Source of the DNA: Thiogranum longum
GTDB lineage: Bacteria; Pseudomonadota; Gammaproteobacteria; DSM-19610
DNA: 64,000 nt
Direction of reading: 5' to 3'
Assembly: GCF_004339085.1 (NCBI RefSeq)
Contig: NZ_SMFX01000001.1
Location: forward strand, 434,001 to 498,000
Positions 46,214-56,484 of the stretch are shown here, piece after piece (within the stretch, counting starts at the first letter, position 1; the number at the start of each line of letters is the position of its first letter). The notes under the pieces were generated by a model. It was not told the origin of the DNA and did no database searches. It saw only the letters and a list, made by a program, of their open reading frames with translations. The translations under genes and the position numbers were made by a program.

Positions 46214-46743
46214 AAACGCTGCCTGATTTTGTAGCGCCAGGACTTCGGATTCTGTCTGTCGGTCTGAATCCGTCCCTGCCTTCGGTAGAGGCGGGGTTTC
46301 CTTTCGCCAATCCACGTAACCGGTTCTGGAAAGCGCTGAATGCCAGCAAGCTGGTGTCGGCCCCGCTCAAGCCGGGTGTTGATGCCATGCAGCAGTTGCT
46401 TGAGGGTGAGGGTATCGGTTTCACTGATGTGGTGAAGCGACCAACCCGCGGTGCGGCGGATTTGCGCGCTGCTGATTACCGGCAAGGTGCGCCACGACTG
46501 CTGGCGCTGATTGAGTCACTGGAGCCTCGCTGGGCCTGGTTCCATGGCAAGCTGGCCTGGCAACATTTCCTGCGCCATGCAGACATCGAAGGTGACGATG
46601 AAGGCTGGGGGCAACAGTCCTTTGCTATCGGTAGTAGCCAGGTATTTGTCACGCCAAACCCAAGTCCGGCCAATGCAGCGTTTTCCCTTGATGACCTCAT
46701 CGCGCACTACAATACGTTTGCATGGGTGTTGAATAAAAGCTAG
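46210..46743 (+). CDS. mug: G/U mismatch-specific DNA glycosylase (Mug/TDG family)
   Basis: A 177-residue DNA glycosylase starting at GTG 46210, four bases inside the MBL gene. The active-site segment SVGLNPSLPSVEAGFPFANP holds the catalytic-type Asn and the RNRFWKAL helix, and VTPNPSPANAAF is the late loop that enters the DNA groove. Mug and TDG proteins remove uracil or ethenocytosine opposite guanine. Length and motifs match. Confidence 0.9.
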   Translation: MKTLPDFVAPGLRILSVGLNPSLPSVEAGFPFANPRNRFWKALNASKLVSAPLKPGVDAMQQLLEGEGIGFTDVVKRPTRGAADLRAADYRQGAPRLLALIESLEPRWAWFHGKLAWQHFLRHADIEGDDEGWGQQSFAIGSSQVFVTPNPSPANAAFSLDDLIAHYNTFAWVLNKS

Positions 46744-46785
46744 TCTCAAAATTCGAAGTAGTGCTACTTCCCGAGGTTGGATAAG

Positions 46786-48082
46786 ATGGCAGAATTCGAG
46801 CAACAGGGATTGCCTGAAAGTGCGTACGGCGATCGTTTTCGACTGTTGTTCGAAACAGCAAATGATGCCATTTTCCTGATGACCGGTGACAGGTTTGTCG
46901 AATGCAATCACAAAACGCTGAAGATGTTCGGCTGCACCTACGAGCAGATTCTGAATAACACGCCGATGGCATTTTCGCCGCCATGCCAATACGACGGACG
47001 CGATTCTTACCCTCCGGGATGGTCGCTTCACGGATTGTAATCCAAAGGCACTGGAAATATTCGGTTGTGAACGCGATGCATTGCTGGGCAAGACGCCAAT
47101 GGATTTTTCACCGCCACAACAGCTGGACGGCGCCGATTCTTCCGTTCTTGCGCGGAAAACCATTGATGCCACGCTGGCCGGTAGTCCGCAATCTTTCGAA
47201 TGGCTGCATCGTCGCGCGGATGGCAGCAACTTCGAGGCGGATGTGCATCTGACGGCGGTAACCCTGGATGGGGAATCCTATCTCCAGGGCCACGTGCGCG
47301 ATATCAGCGAAAGAAAAGCCATTGAAAAAGAGCTGGAAGGCTATCGGAAAGGTCTGGAGGAACTGGTCGCACTACGCACCCGTGAACTCGAGACGGCTAA
47401 CCATGAGCTTGAATCTTTCAGTTATTCCGTATCGCATGATCTGCGTTCACCACTACGTGCGATTAACGGGTACTCCAGTATCCTGAGGGAAGACTATGCC
47501 GATGTCCTGGATATAACCGGGGCAGCGTATCTGCAAAGAATTATTGGTGCAACCAATCGCATGTCATCCCTGATCGATGGTTTGCTGGCGCTTTCCCGGC
47601 TGGGCAGCAGCGCCTTGCAGACAAAACCGGTTGATCTGAGTGCGGCAGCGGAGTCTTCGCTGTCGCGTCTGCAGGAGCACGACCCGGAACGCAAGATAAA
47701 AATTGTGATACACCCGGGTATGACATCTGCCTCAGACAGTCATTTTACTGATGTCCTGCTGGATAATCTGATTGGCAATGCCTGGAAATTTACCGCGCAA
47801 ACCACCCGGGCGTGTATTGAAGTGGGGTCATCGGAAGAGAGTGGAGAGACGGTGTTCTTTGTCCGGGACAATGGCGTGGGCTTTGATATGGCTTATGCAG
47901 ACAAACTGTTTGGCGTTTTTCAAAGGTTGCATGGTGAAGAGCATGAAGGAACCGGTATAGGCCTTGCGACCGTGAAACGTGTTGTCGAACGCCATGGTGG
48001 ACGGGTCTGGGCGGAGGGCGTTGTCGGTGAGGGTGCCTGTTTTTATTTCACGCTCGGGGCTGTTGACAGTGATGCGTCTTGA
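46786..48082 (+). pseudogene. Sensor histidine kinase with tandem PAS domains, frameshifted between them
   Basis: A first PAS domain (FRLLFETANDAIFLM to QYDGRDS) in frame 1 runs to a stop at 47038-47040. A second PAS domain (DAILTLRDGRFTDCNPKALEIFGC onward) continues in the next frame through to 48082, with the HisKA segment SYSVSHDLRSPLRAINGY, N-box DNLIGNAWKFT, G1 DNGVGFD, F and G2 GTGIGLATV. The joint near 46990-47007 looks like the result of a deletion: the last half of PAS1 is missing and the frame is lost. ATG 46786 has GAGG upstream. A TTG at 47081 could still start a partial kinase. No membrane helix is seen. Confidence 0.8.
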
Positions 48083-48218
48083 AGTGCAGACTTGAAACCA
48101 TGTTTAATGTGATCCATTCCCGACAGGCCGTAATTTGTGCCACACCCAAACTGATGTGGTGTGTGCGTTGCTGCTGCCCGGGGAAAACGATCTGAATATC
48201 TAGTAAAACCGTTTTTAC

Positions 48219-48252
48219 AAAGGCCGCAGCCCGAAAGGACTGCGGCCTTTTT
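48219..48252 (+). terminator. Intrinsic terminator upstream of the EamA gene
   Basis: Stem AAAGGCCGCAG (48219-48229) with CTGCGGCCTTT (48240-48250), 11 base pairs with a 10-base loop, followed by T residues. It ends 32 bases before the EamA start, so it either terminates the kinase transcript or acts in the EamA leader. Confidence 0.8.
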
Positions 48253-48282
48253 CGTTCTGGAAGGAAAAAAGAGGACAGGCTG

Positions 48283-49164
48283 ATGTCAGTGCCGGCAGCA
48301 TTTGCAGGTGTCATATTGATCTGGTCGACCACCCCGCTGGCGATCCAGTGGAGCAGCGAGGGTGGCGGTTACCTGTTTGGTGTAACGGCGAGGATGGCGT
48401 TGGGACTGTTGTTCTGCCTGCTGGCCATTCGTTTTACCGGGGTATCAATGCCCTGGCACGGGCGTGCGCGGCTTGCTTATGCGGCGGCCGGACTGGGTAT
48501 CTACGGGAGTATGTCGCTGGTGTACTGGGGTGCGCAGTATGTACCGTCCGGCTGGATTGCCGTGTTGTTCGGCTTGTCGCCGCTGGTGACAAGCCTATTT
48601 GCGGCCCTGTGGTTGTCTGAACAATCACTGGGGCTGGTGCGTATAGGTGGCATGCTGCTGGGGCTGGCTGGCCTGGCGATGATGTTCCTCAAGAGCGGTG
48701 AGCAGGGTGGCTACACAGAGCTCGGTATTGCCGCCGTGCTGTTGTCGGCCGTGGTGCATGCAGCCAGTGCGGTCTGGGTGCGTCGTCTGTCTGTAGAGTT
48801 GCCGGCGCTGGCTGTCACCGGGGGCGGGCTTACGCTGGCGGTGCCGCTTTTTATCCTGACCTGGTTATTGTTCGACGGCAGCTGGCCGGCAGTCTTGCCC
48901 GAGCGCGCAAGATTTTCCATTGTTTACCTGGCTCTTTTTGGTTCATTGCTGGGGTTCTTCTGGTATTTCTACCTGCTGCGGGAGGTTGAAGCAGCACGTG
49001 TGAACCTGGTAACGCTGGTGACACCGGTCACGGCGCTTCTGCTGGGACACTGGTTCAATGGCGAGGTGATTGATGCCGGTGTATGGTTCGGGACAGCGTT
49101 GATTGTGGGTGGGTTGTTGATACATCAGTGGGATCAGCTTTTGCGTCGTCCAGCGACGGGTTAA
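48283..49164 (+). CDS. EamA/DMT-family transporter
   Basis: A 293-residue polytopic protein with ten membrane helices in two EamA repeats: the first near AFAGVILIWSTTPLAIQWSS and LVYWGAQYVPSGWIAVLFGLSP, the second near LGIAAVLLSAVVHAASAVWV and VNLVTLVTPVTALLLGHW. It probably exports a metabolite such as an amino acid. The start ATG has AAGAGGA upstream. A terminator-like hairpin lies in its leader. Confidence 0.88.
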   Translation: MSVPAAFAGVILIWSTTPLAIQWSSEGGGYLFGVTARMALGLLFCLLAIRFTGVSMPWHGRARLAYAAAGLGIYGSMSLVYWGAQYVPSGWIAVLFGLSPLVTSLFAALWLSEQSLGLVRIGGMLLGLAGLAMMFLKSGEQGGYTELGIAAVLLSAVVHAASAVWVRRLSVELPALAVTGGGLTLAVPLFILTWLLFDGSWPAVLPERARFSIVYLALFGSLLGFFWYFYLLREVEAARVNLVTLVTPVTALLLGHWFNGEVIDAGVWFGTALIVGGLLIHQWDQLLRRPATG

Positions 49165-49220
49165 TGTTCTGTCGTGTAATGTGGCGGGTTAGTTTGCAGT
49201 TGAGTCGGGAGGCGTATGTT

Positions 49221-49778
49221 ATGAGGATTCATGCACTGGCGGTTGTAGCGATATCACTGGGTCTGGCGGCGTGTCAGTCTGCAGGTACAGGTAAGCCGGG
49301 TTATTTCAGTAACCCGGTTGAGGTCGGTACAGCACTGGAAGTGGTTGAAGTATTGCGTGTGCCGGCAGGCAGTGCGCGAGTGTACCTGCAAGGTGGAGAG
49401 GTGAGCCGTTATGAGCACATCGATCAATACCAGCCGTTCTGTTATTTTCTGATGCATAAACCGTCACCTGTGGCCCGCGATATCCGGCCCGCCACTTTTA
49501 ATGTCCGTTCGGTTGAGCTCCGTGAGCAGGATGTGCGTCTCGCTACACCGCTGAGAGTCGCGCACCGGGGTGTCTTCGGCAGCGGGGACGGCCCCGGCGT
49601 GATAGCCTTTGAAACACATATGTTGCTGGATATTACGGGCCAGGCAGATCCCGAGCGTCTGGTCTGTTCCGGTGCATTTGCGCCGCCCATGGAGGCAGCA
49701 CCTGTCCGGCTTGACGAGATGCGTCAGGCGCTTGGTAAAAAGGTGGTGGTCAGGGCTCCGGGGTCGGCTGGCTCTTGA
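49221..49778 (+). CDS. Predicted outer-membrane or periplasmic lipoprotein, function unknown
   Basis: A 185-residue protein starting at ATG 49221 behind GGGAGG. A lipoprotein signal peptide ends in the lipobox SLGLAACQS, with the acylated Cys at about residue 18. The mature part is a mixed beta domain (GTALEVVEVLRVPAGSARVYLQ, then YQPFCYFLMHKPSP and VRSVELREQDVRLA). No family was recognised. Gln after the Cys would favour the outer membrane by the +2 rule. Its last 29 bases overlap the convergent gene. Confidence 0.7.
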   Translation: MRIHALAVVAISLGLAACQSAGTGKPGYFSNPVEVGTALEVVEVLRVPAGSARVYLQGGEVSRYEHIDQYQPFCYFLMHKPSPVARDIRPATFNVRSVELREQDVRLATPLRVAHRGVFGSGDGPGVIAFETHMLLDITGQADPERLVCSGAFAPPMEAAPVRLDEMRQALGKKVVVRAPGSAGS

Positions 49779-50172
49779 GCTTGTTCCAGCCACCCTGTTT
49801 GCCGGGAGCAATATTTTTTCGTTCTTCGTAAAGGATCGTAACGAGGTCAGCAACGGCGCTGGTGAAGTTTTCATTGGGATTGGCGGCGCAATAGCCTTCC
49901 AGCCAGTCCAGCGCATCGGCCATACGCTTGTCGCCAAGAATGTTATAGGTGCCGGCAGCTGCGTTGTTGACAGCCGTCATAAAACCGGCAAGCCAGTGAT
50001 GGTACCAGCGCTCTGCTGTACCACCATGGTCACGGGCCACCAGGTAGGCCGCACAATTTTCTGCACCTACGCCGAATACGGCGTACTGGTCATCCATATC
50101 ACGTGATCGGGCCGATGTGGTAAACAGGCTGGTGGTGAGCAGCAGGGCAAGAATGCCGGCCATACTTTTCAT
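49750..50172 (-). CDS. Secreted protein, function unknown
   Basis: A 140-residue protein starting at ATG 50170-50172 behind AAGGA, with a signal peptide (AGILALLLTTSLFTTSARS). The mature part has GAENCAAYLVARD, WYHHWLAGFMTAVNNAAAGTYNILGD and LDWLEGYCAANP, with two cysteines that could pair. The shape, a short helical periplasmic protein with W-x-x-G-F and W-x-x-x-Y-C signatures, is reminiscent of Rap1a/HdeA-like small proteins, but I would not assign it. Convergent with the lipoprotein gene. Confidence 0.65.
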   Translation of the reverse strand: MKSMAGILALLLTTSLFTTSARSRDMDDQYAVFGVGAENCAAYLVARDHGGTAERWYHHWLAGFMTAVNNAAAGTYNILGDKRMADALDWLEGYCAANPNENFTSAVADLVTILYEERKNIAPGKQGGWNKLKSQPTPEP

Positions 50173-50244
50173 AGCGGGTGTCCTTTTACGTGTTTCGCCC
50201 ACAGCATCGGCATGCCGGGGATGAATCTGTAGGAATGTTGCGGC

Positions 50245-50928
50245 TTATCGTCGTATCCAGCGCATCCACCGCCACAAGTTCAGCAAGCTGGCCAGCGAGG
50301 CGGCCACATAGGTGAAGGCCGCGGCAGTCAGTATTTGTCGGGCCGCGGCCTGGTCGTTGTCGGATAAATAGTGTCCGGCTTCAAGCAATGGCAGGGCGCG
50401 ACGAAAGCTGGCGTCCCATTCTACCGGCAATGTGATCAGGTGCAGCAGGGCGGCTGAGCCAAAGCTGGCGATGACGGCCAGTAACATGACGACGGCAACG
50501 GACGGTGCGCGCGTCAGGCCGGCGACCACGGGTGCGAGTACAAACATGGCGTTGCCCAGTTGCTGTGCAACCTGGGCCAGTGAGGCGAGGCGACTTCGCC
50601 AGCGCAATGGGCGGTACCCCAGTTTGTCCTGCAGCGCATGACCGACTTCATGTGCAGCGACAACGACAGCGGTAAGTGACTTTCCTTCCAGCCTTTCCTT
50701 GTCAAGGCGAACCATTTTACTGACCGGATCATAATGGTCGCCATCGGTTGCCACTTCTACGCCGATATCTGTCATATGCAGACGGTCGAGCAGGTGGCGC
50801 GCAAACTCTCCTCCATTGCCTGCCATTTCGGGGCGAGGCCTGGCGTGACGCCTGAAAACGGCCTGCACCCAGAGTTGCGGGCCAAACAGGATGATCAGGA
50901 TGAGTAGTGTGGCGAGCAGAATATGCAT
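50245..50928 (-). CDS. YugP-like zinc metallopeptidase (membrane)
   Basis: A 227-residue integral membrane protease with the HExxH motif as VVVAAHEVGHALQDKLGYRPL near residue 92, and membrane helices at the start (LLATLLILIILFGPQLWV), after the motif and at the end. It matches the YugP/PF04298 family found in most bacteria, of unknown target. The 72 bases before it, towards the secreted-protein gene, hold no gene. Confidence 0.88.
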   Translation of the reverse strand: MHILLATLLILIILFGPQLWVQAVFRRHARPRPEMAGNGGEFARHLLDRLHMTDIGVEVATDGDHYDPVSKMVRLDKERLEGKSLTAVVVAAHEVGHALQDKLGYRPLRWRSRLASLAQVAQQLGNAMFVLAPVVAGLTRAPSVAVVMLLAVIASFGSAALLHLITLPVEWDASFRRALPLLEAGHYLSDNDQAAARQILTAAAFTYVAASLASLLNLWRWMRWIRR

Positions 50929-51010
50929 GCAGGATATCTGGAATGATCAGGTGGGAAGTATCTCACGTCAGCGGGGGTGTGACTAAATGTCTAATCCTGC
51001 GCCAATCGAC

Positions 51011-51037
51011 TTGCAAGCCCGATCGCTGGACTATACT
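51011..51037 (+). promoter_or_regulatory. Candidate promoter of the YbaK gene
   Basis: TTGCAA (51011-51016) and TATACT (51032-51037) are spaced 15 bases apart, a little short of optimal. They lie 33 bases before the start codon with a GGAGG ribosome site between. Position and the -10 match carry most of the weight. Confidence 0.5.
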
Positions 51038-51069
51038 CAATTTACAGGTTGACGAAGGGAGGAAGTGAT

Positions 51070-51540
51070 ATGGCTATGGCAAACCGGGTAGTGAACTACC
51101 TGCTTGAACAGGATGTCGATTTCGACCTGCTGGATCACCCGCATTCTGCTACCAGCATGGAATCCGCGCAGCTGGCGCACATTTCTGGCGACAGGATCGC
51201 AAAGTCAGTCGTGCTGGAAGACGAGCGTGGCTACCTTCTGGTGGTAGTGCCGGCCAGTTGCCGGGTAGATCTGGGTGAATTACACCGCTTGACGCGACGC
51301 AACCTCGGTCTGGCCACTGAATACGAGCTGGGTGCGTTATTTGAAGACTGTGAGCCAGGCGCCGTTCCGCCGCTGGGCCCCGCCTACGATCTGGAAACGA
51401 TCGTAGATGAAACGCTGGCCGAACAACCGGATATCTATTTCGAGGCCGGTGATCATGAGCAGCTGGTACATGTGAGCGGCGAGACCTTTGAGACCTTGCT
51501 GGGCGAGGCGCAGCACACGGATTGCAGTCGTCATCTCTAG
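51070..51540 (+). CDS. YbaK/prolyl-tRNA-deacylase-domain protein
   Basis: A 156-residue protein of the YbaK/ProX editing family, start ATG 51070 behind GGAGG. The domain opens with MANRVVNYLLEQDVDFDLLDHPHSAT, then IAKSVVLEDERGYLLVVVPA with the substrate-positioning Lys, LGLATEYELGALFEDCEPGAVPPLGPAY and DIYFEAGDHEQLVHVSGETF. Such stand-alone proteins deacylate mischarged tRNA, usually Ala- or Cys-tRNA(Pro). Which one is not evident. Confidence 0.88.
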   Translation: MAMANRVVNYLLEQDVDFDLLDHPHSATSMESAQLAHISGDRIAKSVVLEDERGYLLVVVPASCRVDLGELHRLTRRNLGLATEYELGALFEDCEPGAVPPLGPAYDLETIVDETLAEQPDIYFEAGDHEQLVHVSGETFETLLGEAQHTDCSRHL

Positions 51541-51553
51541 GTGGCGAAATTGT

Positions 51554-51577
51554 GCCCCTGGCCAGCGGACCAGGGGC
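51554..51577. terminator. GC-rich hairpin between convergent genes
   Basis: GCCCCTGG (51554-51561) pairs with CCAGGGGC (51570-51577) over an 8-base loop, between the ends of the YbaK gene and ugd. There is no T tract, so a bidirectional or Rho-assisted terminator is only suggested. Confidence 0.5.
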
Positions 51578-51584
51578 GCAGGGC

Positions 51585-52928
51585 TTACAGCGTTGAAGGC
51601 GTGAGCGTTTGCCGGCCAATGGAGTGATAACTGAAGCCCCTGGCCGCCAATGTCTCGGGTTCATAGAGGTTGCGGCCGTCGAAAATCACTGGTGCCCTGA
51701 GCTTGTCCCGGATCAAATCGAAATCGGGGCTGCGGAACTGGCTCCATTCCGTAATAACAACCAGCGCGTCGGCATCTTCCAGTGTCTGTTCAGGGGTGTC
51801 GCATAGCCGGAGATCATCACGCTCGCCATAGATGCGTTGCGTTTCGTGATGAGCTTCGGGATCGAAGGCCTGAACGCTGGCGCCATTCTCCCATAACGAT
51901 TCCATGAGGACGCGACTCGACGCATCACGCATATCGTCAGTGTTAGGTTTGAATGAGAGCCCCCATAAGGCAAAGGTTTTACCTTTGACATCACCGTTGT
52001 AATGATCGGAAATCTTCTCGAACAGTTTTTGCTTCTGGCGGAAATTGACGGCCTCGACCGCGTGGAGCAGTTCGGCATCGTAGCCATTTTCCTTTGCCGT
52101 GTGTTCCAGTGCCCGGACATCCTTGGGGAAGCAGGAGCCGCCATACCCGGCACCCGGGTAAATAAACTGGTAGCCGATACGGGGGTCTGAACCAATACCA
52201 TTACGTACGGCTTCGATATCGGCGCCAAGTCGTTCGGCAATATTTGATAACTCATTCATAAAACTGATTTTTGTTGCAAGCAGTGAGTTTGCTGCGTACT
52301 TGGTCAACTCAGCAGAACGGATATTCATGGCAATTATGCGTTCACGGTTACGATTGAAGGGTGTGTACAGCGCGCGTAACAGTTCAGTGGTTCTTGGGTT
52401 GTCTGTGCCGATGATGATGCGATCGGGGCGCATGAAGTCATCGATGGCGGCGCCCTCTTTAAGGAATTCCGGATTTGAAACCACGTCGAATTCCAGGTCA
52501 AGACCGCGTTTGTCGAGAATCTCGCGGGTACGCGCCCTTACGCGGTCGGCAGTTCCGACTGGCACCGTCGATTTATTGACGATAATCCGGTATTCATCCA
52601 GGTGTTCGCCAATGGTGCCTGCCACAGCCAGAACATGCTGCAGGTCGGCCGAGCCATCCTCGTCCGGCGGAGTACCGACAGCAATAAACTGAAACAGGCC
52701 GTGCTGCACGCCTTCTTCAGGCTCAAGAGTGAAATTCAGGCGACCTGCAGCCTGGTTACTTTGAAGCATTTCACTCAGCCCGGGTTCATAAATCGGACTT
52801 TCCCCCCGCCGGAGCTTTTCGATCTTGTCAGGATCGATATCGACGCAAAGTACGTCATTTCCGACTTGCGCAAGACATGCACCGGTGACCAGGCCAACAT
52901 AGCCAGAGCCGTAAATTGTGACTTTCAT
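51585..52928 (-). CDS. ugd: UDP-glucose 6-dehydrogenase
   Basis: A 447-residue NAD-dependent enzyme making UDP-glucuronate for surface polysaccharides. The N-terminal Rossmann motif [16 protein letters not shown], the [12 protein letters not shown] stretch, [15 protein letters not shown], the catalytic Cys in [17 protein letters not shown] and the C-terminal [17 protein letters not shown] segment are clear. The ATG at 52926-52928 is the family start; the frame continues upstream without homology. It stands alone, with no capsule genes near. Confidence 0.96.
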   Translation of the reverse strand: MKVTIYGSGYVGLVTGACLAQVGNDVLCVDIDPDKIEKLRRGESPIYEPGLSEMLQSNQAAGRLNFTLEPEEGVQHGLFQFIAVGTPPDEDGSADLQHVLAVAGTIGEHLDEYRIIVNKSTVPVGTADRVRARTREILDKRGLDLEFDVVSNPEFLKEGAAIDDFMRPDRIIIGTDNPRTTELLRALYTPFNRNRERIIAMNIRSAELTKYAANSLLATKISFMNELSNIAERLGADIEAVRNGIGSDPRIGYQFIYPGAGYGGSCFPKDVRALEHTAKENGYDAELLHAVEAVNFRQKQKLFEKISDHYNGDVKGKTFALWGLSFKPNTDDMRDASSRVLMESLWENGASVQAFDPEAHHETQRIYGERDDLRLCDTPEQTLEDADALVVITEWSQFRSPDFDLIRDKLRAPVIFDGRNLYEPETLAARGFSYHSIGRQTLTPSTL

Positions 52929-53139
52929 GTGAGTGAAACTCCCGAATATTGTTGATGGCACCCTGATTTCTACGGGGTTACCTGCTTTGTGATTTTGCCG
53001 GGACTGCTGATAAAGTACTGCCCCACCCGGTCTCGAGCGGCGCCATGCTACCAGAAACCCGCTTATCCTGACATGCTATCCGGTTTTCCGATGACCTGCA
53101 CAAGCTTGCTGTTTTATTGAGAAATCCCGTTCACTACGG

Positions 53140-53168
53140 TTGACTCCGGGCCGGGCCTGGATCAAAAT
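53140..53168 (+). promoter_or_regulatory. Candidate stringent-type promoter of the tRNA-tuf operon
   Basis: TTGACT (53140-53145) and CAAAAT (53163-53168) are 17 bases apart. They are followed by a GC-rich ACGCGGC discriminator 10 to 17 bases before the first tRNA, as in growth-rate-controlled stable RNA promoters. Confidence 0.65.
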
Positions 53169-53184
53169 ACGCGGCTTGCGTTTC

Positions 53185-53269
53185 GGAGGGGTTCCCGAGT
53201 GGCCAAAGGGATCAGACTGTAAATCTGACGGCTCAGCCTTCGGAGGTTCGAATCCTCCCCCCTCCACCA
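53185..53269 (+). tRNA. tRNA-Tyr (GTA)
   Basis: An 85-base type II tRNA with encoded CCA. The acceptor GGAGGGG pairs with CCCCTCC, the anticodon loop CTGTAAA gives GTA, a long variable arm follows and the T arm is GGAGG-TTCGAAT-CCTCC. It heads the tRNA-Tyr-Gly-Thr-tuf-Trp cluster. Confidence 0.96.
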
Positions 53270-53430
53270 GTAAGCCTGTTTTCGGTGCAAGGCAAGGCCT
53301 TGTGTCAGTTGGACTGCACGTTATTTTGCGGCAGCGGGGTCGGGTAAAACCGGCATGCTGAAAGACGAGTAAGAGCGCCGCGATGCATGCGGCAGCACCG
53401 CCCCCGGAGGGTGTCGTCGAACAGGGTATT

Positions 53431-53504
53431 GCGGGTGTAGTTCAATGGTAGAACTTCAGCCTTCCAAGCTGAATACGTGGGTTCGATTCCCATCACCCGC
53501 TCCA
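53431..53504 (+). tRNA. tRNA-Gly (TCC)
   Basis: A 74-base tRNA including CCA. Acceptor GCGGGTG pairs with CACCCGC, anticodon loop CTTCCAA gives TCC, and the T loop is TTCGATT. It lies 161 bases after tRNA-Tyr; the spacer holds nothing I recognise. Confidence 0.96.
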
Positions 53505-53555
53505 GGTGAGGCGTGCGCGCCGGGACAGTGTCCAGGGGCACGCAGGGAAGAATTT

Positions 53556-53631
<76 letters not shown>

Positions 53632-53722
53632 GTTGTGGGCTGGATGTAAATCCGGCCCTTGAGATTATAGATAGCATCGTTAAACCGCAGCTTGGCGAAC
53701 AGTAAAACGGGAGAGCCGTCAG

Positions 53723-54912
<1,190 letters not shown>

Positions 54913-54928
54913 GAAGCAGTAAACGTTT

Positions 54929-55004
<76 letters not shown>

Positions 55005-55056
55005 TTAATCGGGAGACGAAACGGGCTAAATGCTGTTTCGTTACCAAAGCAGGTAT

Positions 55057-55428
55057 ATGAGTACAGAAATACAGGCAGGTGGTGCGGATACCGCCAAGCT
55101 GACAGCAGCAGCCGCCCTTCTTGTCGGAGGGGTTGCAGCGTTTTACTGGTTTGCTGACCAGTCGCTGCTGATGCGGGTGCTGGGGTTGCTGGCAGTAGTT
55201 GGTGTGTCGATTTTTATCGCCGCACAGACCGCGCTCGGGCATTCGATTATCGCTTTTCTGGGTGATACGCGTACCGAGGTGCGCAAAGTGGTATGGCCAA
55301 CACGTGCCGAAACCACACAGACCGTCATGGCGGTCATATTCGTGGTCATCCTGATGGGTGTGCTGCTGTGGATGCTTGATATGTTTTTGTTGTGGGCCAT
55401 TCGCATACTGACAGGTCAGGGAGGCTGA
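55057..55428 (+). CDS. secE: Preprotein translocase subunit SecE
   Basis: A 123-residue clamp subunit of the SecYEG channel. Three membrane helices (about 15-34, 38-60 and 92-115) surround the conserved amphipathic helix FLGDTRTEVRKVVWPTRAETTQT. The ATG at 55057 is used; a start at 55030 would add nine residues without support. It ends three bases before nusG. Confidence 0.95.
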   Translation: MSTEIQAGGADTAKLTAAAALLVGGVAAFYWFADQSLLMRVLGLLAVVGVSIFIAAQTALGHSIIAFLGDTRTEVRKVVWPTRAETTQTVMAVIFVVILMGVLLWMLDMFLLWAIRILTGQGG

Positions 55429-55431
55429 ACC

Positions 55432-55965
55432 ATGGCGAAACGTTGGTATGTAGTACACGCGTACTCCGGTTTTGAGAACCGTGTAAGGCAATCCCTGGTA
55501 GAGCGCATCGAACGCAGCGGTCTGCAGGACAAGTTCGGCGAGATCCTTATTCCCACCGAAGAAGTGGTGGAAATGAAGGAAGGGCAGAAGCGCAAGAGCG
55601 AGCGCAAGTTCTTCCCCGGCTACGTGCTGGTGCAGATGGAGATGGATGACGAAACCTGGCATACCGTCAAGGATGTGCCCAAGGTCCTCGGATTCATCGG
55701 TGGCACCACTGACAAGCCTGCGCCAATCAGTGACAAGGAAGCCGAAGCCATCCTGCAGCGTGTCCAGGAAGGCGTCGAGAAACCGCGGCCGAAAGTACTG
55801 TTCGAGCCGGGTGAAGTGGTTCGTGTTACCGACGGACCGTTTAACGATTTCAATGGTGTGGTTGAGGAAGTCAATTACGAGAAGAGCAAGCTGCGTGTTG
55901 CAGTCATGATCTTCGGACGTTCCACACCGGTTGACCTGGACTTCGGTCAGGTCGAAAAAGGCTGA
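55432..55965 (+). CDS. nusG: Transcription termination/antitermination protein NusG
   Basis: A 177-residue NusG with the NGN domain ([21 protein letters not shown], then [12 protein letters not shown] and VLGFIGG) and the C-terminal KOW motif [20 protein letters not shown]. It binds RNA polymerase and links it to Rho or to the leading ribosome. A perfect 13-base inverted repeat follows eight bases after its stop, separating it from rplK. Confidence 0.97.
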   Translation: MAKRWYVVHAYSGFENRVRQSLVERIERSGLQDKFGEILIPTEEVVEMKEGQKRKSERKFFPGYVLVQMEMDDETWHTVKDVPKVLGFIGGTTDKPAPISDKEAEAILQRVQEGVEKPRPKVLFEPGEVVRVTDGPFNDFNGVVEEVNYEKSKLRVAVMIFGRSTPVDLDFGQVEKG

Positions 55966-55972
55966 TTTTTTA

Positions 55973-55999
55973 CAGGGACAGAATTGAATTCTGTCCCTG
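55973..55999. terminator. Perfect palindrome, possible terminator or dispersed repeat, between nusG and rplK
   Basis: CAGGGACAGAATT (55973-55985) is repeated exactly inverted at 55987-55999 around one central G, and ATTTTAA follows. The stem is AT-rich at its centre, unlike most intrinsic terminators. It splits secE-nusG from rplKA. Confidence 0.6.
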
Positions 56000-56047
56000 A
56001 TTTTAACCGGGGAGCCGAGAGGCGTTTGCACCCACAGGAGTCATCAT

Positions 56048-56482
56048 ATGGCCAAGAAGATCGAGGCGTACATCAAGCTGCAAGTACCAGCCCAGGACGC
56101 CAACCCCAGCCCCCCTGTTGGTCCCGCACTGGGTCAGCACGGTGTCAATATTATGGAATTCTGCAAGGCATTTAATGCCAAGACGCAGGGCCTGGAAAAA
56201 GGTATGCCGGTTCCGGTTGTTATTACCGTTTATAACGACCGCAGCTTTACCTTCATTACCAAGACCCCGCCAGCTTCCGTGCTGCTCAAAAAAGCAGCAG
56301 GTGTTCCAAAAGGCTCCGGTACTCCCAATACCGAGAAGGTAGGCAAGGTTAGCCGTGCGCAGCTGGAAGAGATTGCCCGGGTGAAAGAGCCGGATCTGAC
56401 GGCAGCCGACATGGACGCCGCGGTGCGCACCATTGCCGGTACCGCGCGCAGCATGGGTCTTGATACCGAGGGAGTTGAATAG
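56048..56482 (+). CDS. rplK: 50S ribosomal protein L11
   Basis: A 144-residue protein, normal length, with [20 protein letters not shown] and [19 protein letters not shown] at the N-terminus and the RNA-binding C-terminal domain ending near [13 protein letters not shown]. It binds the GTPase centre of 23S rRNA and starts three bases before rplA ends nothing: the next gene begins two bases after its stop. Confidence 0.98.
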   Translation: MAKKIEAYIKLQVPAQDANPSPPVGPALGQHGVNIMEFCKAFNAKTQGLEKGMPVPVVITVYNDRSFTFITKTPPASVLLKKAAGVPKGSGTPNTEKVGKVSRAQLEEIARVKEPDLTAADMDAAVRTIAGTARSMGLDTEGVE

Positions 56483-56484
56483 TC

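Noticed and set aside
46983-47252. An 89-residue open frame over the kinase break.
   Set aside because: It is in a third frame and has no PAS-like sequence; the PAS and kinase matches are in the other two frames.
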